From NCBI GenBank assembly GCA_038380795.1, contig CM076263.1, positions 7,492,709-7,556,708 of the forward strand: a stretch of DNA of 64,000 nt, given 5' to 3'. Under the pieces are notes generated by a model. That model was not told the origin of the DNA and ran no database searches. It saw nothing but the letters and a program-made list of their open reading frames with translations. The stretch's first letter is position 1; every line of letters starts with the position of its first letter. Shown piece by piece: positions 25,404 through 46,685 of the stretch. The stretch comes from Pyrocephalus nanus (taxonomy: Eukaryota; Chordata; Aves; Passeriformes; Tyrannidae). The position numbers and the translations under genes were made by a program.

Positions 25404-25429
25404 TTTTTTTTTTTTTTTTTTTTTTTTTT
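25404..25429 (+). repeat. Homopolymer T26
   Basis: Twenty-six consecutive T, about 170 bp left of the purine minisatellite. Confidence 0.95.
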
Positions 25430-25591
25430 GATATGATTAAAAAAAAACTTCACCTGAAACTGGTATGACGTTTTATTGCAGTTTTAATAGGTGTAATAAT
25501 ACATACCACTGAGGCACAGGTAAGGCAAGGATATAGAAAAAGGCAATTACTACATGCCTGGCAAAACCAGAAGGAATGCTGTAGGTAAAGT

Positions 25592-26305
25592 AACCAAAAA
25601 GAAAGGGGGAACAAGAAAAGAAAAAGAAAGGGGGAACAAGAAAAGAAAAGGAAAGGGGGAACAAGAAAAGAAAAGGAAAGGGGGAACAAGAAAAGAAAAG
25701 GAAAGGGGGAACAAGAAAAGAAAAGGAAAGGGGGAACAAGAAAAGAAAAGGAAAGGGGGAACAAGAAAAGAAAAGGAAAGGGGGAACAAGAAAAGAAAAG
25801 GAAAGGGGGAACAAGAAAAGAAAAGGAAAGGGGGAACAAGAAAAGAAAAGGAAAGGGGGAACAAGAAAAGAAAAGGAAAGGGGGAACAAGAAAAGAAAAG
25901 GGGGAACAAGAAAAGAAAAGGGGGAACAAGAAAAGAAAAGGAAAGGGGGAACAAGAAAAGAAAAGGAAAGGGGGAACAAGAAAAGAAAAGGAAAGGGGGA
26001 ACAAGAAAAGAAAAGGAAAGGGGGAACAAGAAAAGAAAAGGGGGAACAAGAAAAGAAAAGGAAAGGGGGAACAAGAAAAGAAAAGGGGGAACAAGAAAAG
26101 AAAAGGAAAGGGGGAACAAGAAAAGAAAAGGAAAGGGGGAACAAGAAAAGAAAAGGAAAGGGGGAACAAGAAAAGAAAAGGAAAGGGGGAACAAGAAAAG
26201 AAAAGGAAAGGAGGAACAAGAAAAGAAAAGGAGGAACAAGAAAAGAAAAGGAAAGGGGGAACAAGAAAAAGAAAGGGGGAACAAGAAAAAAAACCCAAAC
26301 AAGAA
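25592..26305 (+). repeat. Purine-rich minisatellite, 25-bp and 20-bp units, 29 copies
   Basis: The 25-bp unit is built from five pentamers: ACAAG, AAAAG twice, GAAAG, GGGGA. The ACAAG word occurs 29 times between 25611 and 26281; spacing is 25 bp in most cases and 20 bp six times, so length changes come in whole pentamers. The + strand has no T for 714 bases and the only C is about one per unit. Without T on this strand no stop codon can occur in any of the six frames, which explains open frames of up to about 306 codons on both strands; these are not genes. It starts about 1 kb beyond the inferred AQP3 3' end. Confidence 0.97.
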
Positions 26306-27299
26306 TCCCCACTGCACCTTGAATCAAAAAATCTTAAGATCTGCAGTAAGAATTTTAATACATTGACCAAATCAGTTGAAGATACAAAGTGGTAGAAAAG
26401 CAGAAAAAGGTCTAAGTCCTGAAGAGGATTGACCTCTGCAGCTATCTTAGTTGATCACAGTAATATACACGACTGATACACATATTTTGAGGGATGAACT
26501 TTCATGTCAGAAATGGAATAAAGCAGCAATGCTGCTATGCACACTGAGCAAACCAAGCAACCCTGGGAACTTTCTTGCCAAAAGCCATTTTATTTCTAGT
26601 TGGTGAATTGCAGGAAACCACATTCATCCAGACCTCACTGAATTGTTCAGTTTGGCACCATATGGGAAGTTATGAGTTATTTTAAGGCAGCACAATTAAT
26701 ACAGGAAAAATACAGCAGTACACAAATCAGCCAAAGAGCAACAAGAATTTTATTTACACAGAACACAGGCTGGAAAAAAGCTGCTTGTGTAATTCTGTGA
26801 GCACTGGACTCAGATTTGTAGTACTTTTCCTTGCATGGTATAGCTAATAAAAACAACAACAAAAAAAAAATTGGTGACTAGTGCAATGTGCTAAGTGGGG
26901 CTGGATAGTACATGAAATGCAGAGTGGGACTGCATACTCAGAAGAACTGTTAAGTGAGAGAATAGCAAGAGAATTTAAATTACATAAAGGGTGAAGAACA
27001 AATACTTGTCCAATGGTTCTTTTTGCCTTAAGAATAGGATGCCTGAGAGCAGGACACTCCACGTCCCAGCCCATACCTTTGCCAATATACAGAGTACAGG
27101 TACCCCCCCTCTCTTCCCACCTGCCCCAAAAGGGAAAGGAATAAAACACAAATGGAGAATGTAGATGTACTGAAAAGGTTAATTCCCCTTTGTTCAGGCT
27201 GAAGATAAAAGGACTTGGGGAAGCTATTCCTATAGATAACTTCCTTTCTGTGGTAAAGTTTGCTGACAGCTGCTAAAAAAATACAAGCAACACTAGAAT
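26306..27299. other. Intergenic between minisatellite and AQP3 3' end
   Basis: AT-rich, no gene recognised. If AQP3 uses a more distal poly(A) site (for example an AATAAA-like word on the minus strand near 26750), part of this is 3' UTR. Confidence 0.4.
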
Positions 27300-27321
27300 T
27301 TTACAGTGTGGGTATCAGCAC

Positions 27322-27327
27322 TTTATT
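27322..27327 (-). terminator. AQP3: Likely AQP3 polyadenylation signal AATAAA
   Basis: On the minus strand this reads AATAAA, preceded by an A-rich run. About 20-50 nt further on (27300 down to 27270) the minus strand is GU-rich (TGTTGCTTGTA then a T run), as expected for a downstream element. Cleavage would fall near 27300. Confidence 0.5.
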
Positions 27328-28342
27328 TTTTTACAAAGGAAAAAAAATAGGAATACATCTTTTTGGTGACTGGAAATGTGTACAATGTATTTCAATGAAT
27401 TCATGCATCAAAGAAAGTCTCTGAATGAGTTTCTCTAATGCACAGGACTCACAAATTCTTTCACAATCAATAATGCTTGTTTGAAATACTCTTTAGTAAT
27501 GTGGCATTGGGAGAGTCAGAGATCCCCTGAGATGGCAGTACTGCTAGTACAGGAGGTGCCTGACCTCAGTCCCTCAGCCATGAGTACCAGGGATACCTCA
27601 GTAATTCTGCAAGGAAGAGGTGCTCCAAACAATGCAATGCCTTAATCTAAGACCACCCTAGGAAAATCCAACAATATCTCAAAGCTGACAGAGAATTGGC
27701 AGTTCCCACACATCTCTAAATTAACTCATCCCAACCTTGGTATTTAGTAACAGCTTTAATGAGTGTATTTATATATAAATCTACTAAAAAAAAAAAATCC
27801 AAAAAACAAAACAAACAACCAACAACAGTATTGTAAAATTTACATGAACACACGCAACTTTAGCAACACCGTGTTTCCAGTGGATCTTGGCTGTTAACTG
27901 CTTGCAGTTTATATACAAAGCTGATTAATTGGAAAGGCTGCTTTGGGGAGCCAAGCTTTCTTTCTAGGTTAGCCCCTGGCTAGAATAAGGATTTCCTACA
28001 TGTGATCCTCTAGGAGTGGGCAATATTAAAATTTGAGATTAGAACACCAGGCCGCATTTGTTTGTAAACATTTTGTCTTCATATTAAATTAAAACCCAGT
28101 GCATTCTTACTCTCTGCGCTGGCATTATGGATCAGCTGATTGACACAATGTTCTAGGAATTCATGGGAGATATAGAGTTTGGCCAACAAAAATCCTTTAG
28201 ACTAGTTAATTCCTGGTGTCAAGTTAATGACTTTAAAACAACATCAAGCAGAATTTGATCCACAGTAGAATCACAGGCAAATTTTTTTCCAGGATGTAGG
28301 AGTTTCCAATCCACGCTAGCAAAACGATTTAAGTTTTGCATG

Positions 28343-28470
28343 ATCCCCATTCTGCAGATTGGAACACAGGTTTGAAGGAAAGCAGTTTGCCAAGGTCACA
28401 GGCAGTGTCAGTAACACAGCCCCAAAAGAGCTCCAGATTCCGGAACACCTGACTCATGTTGGACAGCAAT
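28343..28470 (-). mobile_element. MIR-like ancient SINE relic in AQP3 3' UTR
   Basis: The + strand CCCCATTCTGCAGATTGGAA, GTTTGCCAAGGTCACAGGCA and GTAACACAGC follow the reverse complement of the MIR core (CCCATTTTACAGATGAG, TTGCCCAAGGTCACACAGC). The element is sense in the AQP3 transcript. Confidence 0.4.
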
Positions 28471-28591
28471 GCCCACTTCTCTCCTGACTCCTACAGTCCT
28501 CAATCCCCTTCTATTAGGAAAAGATTACATGATACTGCATTTGGAGGAAGGCTTACAGGGAAATGTCAAAAGCAAATGCATCAGGGATATT

Positions 28592-28615
28592 AAAAAAAAA
28601 AAAAAAAAAAAAAAA
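28592..28615 (+). repeat. Homopolymer A24 (U24 in AQP3 mRNA)
   Basis: Twenty-four consecutive A on the + strand, 126 nt downstream of the AQP3 stop on the transcribed strand. Confidence 0.95.
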
Positions 28616-28741
28616 CTAGAATATCTCAAGACAGGTAAAAAACTCTTCCTGTTGTTCTTGAAGCTCTTCTTAACTTCTCCTCCTCTTTGCCGACTGCAGT
28701 CCTGAGTAATGAATACCTGCCAGATCAGGGTGGCAGCTTCC

Positions 28742-40205
<11,464 letters not shown>

Positions 40206-40400
40206 CGCAGTGGAGGTGCTGGTCAAATGGTGTCGGGGAAAAACCAGCTGCAGACAAAGCCTCAGCAAAGTTTCTTCCCCGTCAGAGCTGCCTTTGCTTA
40301 TAAATAAGTTCATCAATGCCTGACACACCTCCTGGGTAACCACACCCCTTCCACCCGCTCTTCAAACTCAACTTCTTTTTTTTTTTTTTTTTTTTTCTTC
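40206..40400 (-). promoter_or_regulatory. AQP3: Probable AQP3 promoter and short 5' UTR
   Basis: Reading towards the gene on the minus strand there is an A21 tract (40396-40376), a CACCC/KLF-type box (rc of CACACCCC, 40341-40348), then TTTATAAG (40305-40297). Initiation about 25-30 nt later would fall near 40270, giving a 5' UTR of about 65 nt. In-frame ATGs at 40343 and 40313 lie upstream of this TATA-like box and so are probably not translated. Confidence 0.5.
40376..40396 (+). repeat. Homopolymer T21 upstream of AQP3
   Basis: Twenty-one consecutive T, about 70-100 bp upstream of the TATA-like box; followed by a C-rich stretch (40400-40407) and a shorter T run near 40436. Confidence 0.95.
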
Positions 40401-42137
40401 CCCCCCTCCTTTTCAACGTGAGACAGCGTGGGTGGTTTTTTTTTTTCATTTGCTTTATTGCTTTCACAGGTGAGCAAAAGCTTCAGGAGCTTCAGAAGGA
40501 GGAATTAAACGTGGCAAAGGTGTCCTGCTCAAGCCACTCCTGTTCTCATCAGCACCTAAAACATGTGGCCCTATCTGCACTTCTCAAGCTTCAGCTAAAT
40601 GCATAACCTGAGCAGTGCCTTACCCATTTGTGTGAGCATGGCACCCTGCTTTTAGCTTGCATTCCTTCCCAGGCTTCTGTGGGATGGCGAAGTGGTGTGT
40701 GCTGATGGCCTGCAGAGGCTGCAGGTGCTTTGGCAGGAAAATCAGGGTGCAGGAGGGTTTGAACCCCCACAGCTGAGGCCAAGGCACCTCCCGACTCCAG
40801 CAATTACCCAGCTGAAGCTGGTATCACGAAGCAAGACCAGACCTCTCTCCATTGAAAATCTGTGTCCGGCTCCAAATACCTCTGTGTCTTTTAAGTTTGT
40901 CCCACCCTCCCAGAATTTTGGGAAAGCACTTGCAGCCCAGTCCCCATGAAAGCTGAAAAAAAGACATGAGATCCTCAGTGCAGAGTCAATCCCCATCCTA
41001 GGATCTTGATGAAATGCCCACAGAACCACTGAGCCACGTAGGAACCAACCCTTGCTGCGTTTTACCCTCAGTAATGACGTGTACCACCCTGGGACAAGTC
41101 TATGGGATAGCCTGGATGAAAGCAGCACCAGACCATACCATCTGAGGCGAGGACTGCTAAGAGAACATGTGCATTTCATGGCATCTGGTTTTTGTTAACT
41201 GAGTAGTAAAAATTCCCTGGGCTCCTTGACTCACCAGGGCTTGACGCAGAGCAACACGGCTGAATTTGCAGGACTGAAAGGGACCCTTTTCCTGGATTTG
41301 TTCCCCCGCCTCCTCTGCAAAGCCACAGATGCCCAGCTTTTCCTCTTCCCCTTATTTAACCATCAATTTTCCTGTGGAAAAACCAGAGCTTTTTAGCGCA
41401 GTGCTGAATGGGCCTTTATTTTGTACAGAAACTGCAGCCAACCCAAGGAGCAGACAGGAATGTGGTTAAGAAAGCAATAATGTGTGAGGAATCAAATACA
41501 GGGAAACACTCAGGTCCAAACATAATTACAGGGACAGGAAACTTTCCTCGTTATTTTGTGCTCAAGTCCAGTCTGAGATTGCCAGCATCAGTGGGGTCCT
41601 CTGAACTACAGCAAGTGCTCCATCAGCTCTAGGCAATGAATGCTCAGGATGCCCATTTTTTTAACCTTATCTCTATATCCCTCCCCTCACCATCTTGCAG
41701 TGCATCACCAGAGCCATGAAGGCTCCTCACTTGTTCCTTCATTCCACTCTCCTTTGTATTCTGCTCTGACGCTGTATGAAAGCCATCAACAGCCAGAAGT
41801 AAAGCTGTGTGTTAGGGTTTTTTCCCTTTTGACACTTCCCAAACCCGTGGCCTGGTTTGCCATTTGTTGACCCACCAGTGTGCAGATGCTGTGTTCCGTG
41901 GTGCAGGTTTATTGAGATTTATGTAGACTGGCTCCCATTCCTTCCCTGGTGGTGAGGACAGGGCCATCAGAGCAGAAGGGAGCAAAAAGCAAGGGGAGGT
42001 GTGATGTTCTCCAGGCAGGCAGCTACATTTCTCCTGTCTGCAGCATCTGAGCCCCTTTGGCTACGAGTCGAGGATACCAGCGTTTCCTCACAACTGGTGA
42101 AGGGAGGGAAGATATCCAGGCTCCAAGGTTGATGACA
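40401..42137. other. Intergenic 5' of AQP3, nothing recognised
   Basis: No exon of NOL6, the gene next to AQP3 in mammals, was seen. Regulatory sequence for AQP3 may lie here, but no specific element was identified beyond the proximal promoter. Confidence 0.45.
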
Positions 42138-42652
42138 TGTCTTGGTTTCAGACAGAACTGGTAATTTTCTTCTTAGTAGTGGTTTGGATTTAGAATGAGA
42201 ATAATGTTGATAGCACACTGATGTTCAGTTGTTCCCCAGCAGTGCTTACCCTAAATCAAGGACCTTCCAGTGTCTGGCTCTGCCAGTGAGCAGGAGCACA
42301 AGAACCCCAGAGGAACCATGGCCAGGATAGATGACCAAAACCATCCAAAGGGATATTCATGCAGAACATCATGCACAGGTGCATAAACTGGGAGGAGCTG
42401 GCCAGGAGTTGGCCAGGCTGGGGATCAGTCACTGTCAATTGTGTTGTTTTTCACATATCTTTCTTGGAGTTTATTCCTCTTTTTCTTTGTCATTAATATT
42501 ATTAGTAGTAGTAATATATTTTACTGAATTCTTAAAATAGTCTTATCTGAACACACAAGTTTTACTTTTTTTTTTTACCATTCTCTTCCCAACTGGGGTG
42601 AGCAGGGGACAGTGAGTGGTGCTTAGTTGCTGGCTGGGGTTAATCCACCACA
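42138..42652 (+). mobile_element. Near-complete solo LTR (copy B)
   Basis: Begins TGTCTTGGTTTCAGACAGAA and ends GCTGGCTGGGGTTAATCCAC followed by CACA, the two ends of the same avian LTR family as copy A. The middle has TTCAGTTGTTCCCCAGCAGT and GCATAAACTGGGAGGAGCTG, the degraded TATA region. The length of about 515 bp with TG...CA ends fits a complete LTR. No flanking internal retroviral sequence was seen. Confidence 0.65.
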
Positions 42653-42751
42653 TGGTAAAAGGTGGTGATAAGACCAGCATCAAAGCTGGTGCTTGGAAAA
42701 GTCTAGACAGAGGCAAGCTGAGGAGCTGGGGTGGGGTGGGTGCTCCAACAC

Positions 42752-42888
42752 CAGCTCTGTGACTGACTCATTGCCTGACCCCAAGCAAATCCTTCACCTT
42801 TCCACACCCCAGCTTCTCCATCAGTAAATTGGAGAGTGACATCAGATTGCCTTCTTGGGGCGTTGTGAGGGTGAATCACTGCAGCCCA
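42752..42888 (+). mobile_element. MIR ancient SINE relic
   Basis: The order of motifs follows MIR sense: CTCTGTGACTGACTCATTGC, GACCCCAAGCAAATCCTTCA, CTTCTCCATCAGTAAATTGG, then CGTTGTGAGGGTGAATCACT, matching the MIR stretch from the CTGTGTGACC part to GTTGTGAGGATTAAATGA. The clearest of the MIR-like relics in the window. Confidence 0.6.
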
Positions 42889-43784
42889 AGATCCAACGAC
42901 TTAAAATGAGCAATAGGGACTTATGCAATTGCTTTCCCAACAGGCAGCCATGTTATTATCTAGGAAGGAGCTTGGGGAAGGGACAGTGATGCAATACTAG
43001 AAAAAGCGGAGCATCTTTTCAGAAACCATAACTAATCAAAGTGTGGGTAAGAGCTGAAAGGCCCCAATGCTGGAACTTTTCTGTGCCAAGAGAGAAATTT
43101 CCTTGCTGCACTAATCAGCTGGGCTCCAGGGACACATGATCTAAGCACAAAACAATTAGATGTGCAGCAGCAGCAATAGGTTTCCAAGCAAGCCCATCTC
43201 CTGCAGTAACTGGTGCACAGGGTACTTGTACCTATCTTGGTGGTTAGAAGAAACCCACAGATCAGTACAAGTAAACAAGGAAGGATGTAGCAGTAAGAAT
43301 AATAAGATAATTCCTCAGAGCTGCTGGGCTTTCCTTCTGTTAGGTGGTCATTAAAAGATGTCAGTGCCTTTAGTGTTGCCTTGCATGGACATCCAAAGAA
43401 GATCTTTCACAGCACAAAGGTTTGAAGAAAGGAAATTATCAAAACTTTCTCATAAAAATTCATGCTTGATCTCCTGGTGGTTGTCCCAGAGATACTGAAG
43501 TGTAAGCAAGGGATTTCTCTGATCAGTCATGGCGTGGTTCAAACACCGGGTGTTAAAGTACCTAGAATGAACTACTCCTATCAACCTGTACAGTGTCAAA
43601 AATCAAGGCAATGTAATACTTCAGTTTATGGAACCTGCTGATTGCCCAGAAAAAGCTCAAAGAGAAAAGGAAGCTCAACTCAGAAGGGAAATCAGAGACA
43701 ACATTGTTATATTGTGCTCTTTCCATGAATCTCAGTCTTTTCTTCCAGCATCTTCTGGGACCAACAAATACAGCAGTATCTAGG

Positions 43785-43840
43785 AATAAACCAGGATTTG
43801 AACCCATGCCCTCTGACCCTGGTCCAACAGAGCACTTCTC
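43785..43840 (-). mobile_element. Possible MIR relic fragment
   Basis: CCAGGATTTGAACCCATGCC, then CTCTGACCCTGGTCC and ACAGAGCACTTCTC follow the reverse complement of the tRNA-related end of MIR-type SINEs. Short, so uncertain. Confidence 0.35.
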
Positions 43841-46663
43841 TGTAATGTTTGTCACTTTCTTACTCCTCCTTTTCTCTCCTGCAGAACCGTGCAATGTGTC
43901 ATAAGAAACTCACTGTGTGCTCAGGCTGTTATTTCTAGACAAGATCCAAAACTAACACCCGGGTTCCAAGTTTACTGTTTGTGTTTCAGCCTTGCCACTT
44001 GGCTCCACCCCTCATCACTCCATGCCAGGGGAAAGATACAGGTGAAATTATAAAGGAAGATCCAAGCCTTGGCTGCTCCCATTCAGCTGTTTTGCTACTG
44101 GCTACAGTGACACAAAATAAATTCAGGCTCATACACTTCCTTGCCTTCTGCAGAGTCCTGAACCAGCCCCCAGCAATGCAATTTTTCCTATTAAAATCCA
44201 AGTTTAGCAAGTTAGCAAGACTTTTCCTTAAGTGGGTGAATGGATAAACCTGGACTGTTGGGTTCCCCTGCTTGTCCAAGCCAAATTTATTCACTCATTC
44301 CAGGATGGATGGTGCAATCCAACGGGGAGAAAAAGTGTGAATCACTCAAATCCGTAATGAGTCACCCATTGCGCTGATGGTGGGGTCACCTGGTGCAGAA
44401 GCCGCTACGCCAAGAGAGGTCACTGTGTCAAAGCATGACAGGATTCCTCCTTGTGAAATCTCCCTTCAGAAGATACCTCTGACCACCTCCTTCTCATGCT
44501 CTACTTGACAGAGCAATATGGTGACATGTTCATTAGATTTCATTAAAAATAAAAATTATAGCTTGCCTAGCCAGGCAGGGTAGGAAGTGAGTGGGTAGGA
44601 AGTTTATAAGCTTTCTAAACCATTCTAGCTGGAGGCTTAAGTGCAGTGATTTCAACATCCTGCCTTGAATCTCCAGATTTGCAGAGCCAGGTGTTCATTT
44701 CATGTCTGGGTCTGCTTAGCCCTCCAACCTAAGTTAGAAAAATGGAGACATTCCTCCAGGGAACAGTGGTCATCTATACAGCTGAGGGTTGTTGATGGCA
44801 TCTGTTTTTGGAGAAGCTTAAGGGGAAACTGCAATCCTAATTTAGGTTCCTTGGACACCTAAGACTGGCCTGGAAGCTGCAAACTGGGTTTGGAATTGAA
44901 TTACAATATAGTAATGGGAATAATATTTAAAAGTCCTGAAAATAGCTCTTCATGAAGTCCACTACTTGGGACCAAGTGAAGGAAAGGGTGCCCTAAGCTC
45001 AGTCTATATCTAATGTCATTCAAAAATGTCTCATGGGGATGAATTCCCCAGAGCTCTGTTGGAGCATGGACCCAAAACCTGTCCCACTGGAGGCTCCTTG
45101 TCAGATCATTTCCTCCTCATCCCAAAGCTGGTCCCAGTTCACAGGAATAAACACTGTACATCACATGCCATTCCTGTAGAGAAGTCATTTTCAGAATAAG
45201 CAACTGCATACCAGAGTAACTACTGCGCATTGGAAAACCATCAGTTCCTCCAGAAGAAAGGTTTTTAATAACACATCTAAAGGGAAAGCTCTTTCAAACA
45301 GCTCTCCTGAAATAGGGTTTTGGCAGGAGCTTCTCCCATAAAATGCTCCGTGTAGACAGTCGCTCCTCCGAGAGCTGCAGAGCCAGTCCTGACTTGGAGA
45401 CACTGTTGCTGCTGTGCACCACAGCAGGAGAGTTCAAAGACCCTGAAGGCAGAAGACACAGAAATTATGTGAAACTTCACCAGCACGAAGTGTGAGTCAG
45501 GAGCAACGACAAGAACTTTCCCTACCAGGTGAGGACATGTCCCGCAATGGAGAGTGTGCCTGCTCTCCAAGCTAACCACATCTAGTCCCAGCACAGGGGT
45601 CTCTCAGAAAAGAAACAATCCCTTTAAGAGCAAAAAACCACCCAGATGTCATTTTAGTTGTCTATTCCATGAGATCACTTTAGAAGTGTCTCTTTGTGGG
45701 CTACAGAGGAAGCCTAAAACAACTAGCCCAGGAGGAGAGAGCTACACACAGTTGGTATAACCCACCCCCAGTCTCTAAGGGGGTGCAGACCTGAAAAATG
45801 CAAAGATTATTTGTACCAGAGGTGGGGTGAGGTATTTGCAATAGGAGCAGGGAAGCCCTTAACACTGTTTCACAATTCGCAGCAGGGGCTCTCTCTGCAA
45901 CAACACGTGAATTACAGATCACCCAAGCTCGAGAAAGGTGAACTGAAAGCAGAAGAGGTGCAAGGAAATGTCAGAAGGACAAACAGGTGACTGGAGTCCC
46001 ACCACTCCAGTATGGGCCAAATAAGGGAACACAGTGAACCTGAGGCCAAGCTGGGACATAACTGCTGTCAACAGGTACTCCAGTAAGCAAAAGAAGTGTT
46101 TGTGTTGGCACAAGTGCAACTAGGGCTGAACCAGATATGGACAATTTTAGTTTGGAGGGTAGAAACCAACAGAGCATGGGTATTGTGTAGATATTTTCCA
46201 ATTCAAGTAAGGTGTTCTCCTTTCCCAGGAGCTGCAAAGGCAGAAACTATTAGAGGGTTAAATCCAAAAGGGATGTGGTGTTCCCTGAAGTAGTTAATTC
46301 TTCTCACCTGATTTCTGTACCCCGACCTAATTCTGTACCCCCAAGTCTTTCTTGAGTCTCTCATATGGTCTTTGCAGGGGAATTCCTACTAGCCTGCACC
46401 TTCAGAGAAGAGAACTGAGCTCCTGAACTGTAAAAGCACCTTTGAATCAAACTACATTCTCTGCCTCTTGTGTCTTCAGGCCTGTTGAAGGGCTGTAACT
46501 ACCAGTTCACCTGGATGCTCCCGAAATCCACCTCTGCAAAAGCAAAGCAAGCTTGTCTACACTTGCTTCAACTGAGAACAGAGTCTGCTGTCCTCTTTGG
46601 GACAGTCATTCCTTCAGCTGATTTTAAATCAGCCTGAATCCTGGGGGAATTTCCATACTGACC

Positions 46664-46685
46664 TTTTTTTTTTTTTTTTTTTTTT
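46664..46685 (+). repeat. Homopolymer T22
   Basis: Twenty-two consecutive T, read directly. Confidence 0.95.

Larger units (their letters stand above)
27300..28741 (-). other. AQP3: AQP3 3' untranslated region (inferred)
   Basis: The stretch between the stop codon and a likely poly(A) signal at 27327-27322 has no other gene. It contains an A24 run on the + strand at 28592-28615, which is U24 in the mRNA, 126 nt after the stop, and a MIR-like relic at about 28343-28470. Length would be about 1.44 kb. The 3' end is inferred from the signal only; other AATAAA-like words lie farther left, for example near 26750. Confidence 0.55.

Noticed and set aside
25450..26370. Open frames of 255-306 codons on both strands with F/S/C/P- or K/E/G-rich repeats
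   Set aside because: They arise because the minisatellite has no T on the + strand, so no stop codon is possible in any frame; the repeat is the explanation, not a protein.
40206..40343. N-terminal extension of AQP3 to the in-frame ATG at 40343
   Set aside because: The two upstream ATGs precede the TATA-like box, the extra residues are unlike any AQP3, and MGRQ matches the family start with a good context.
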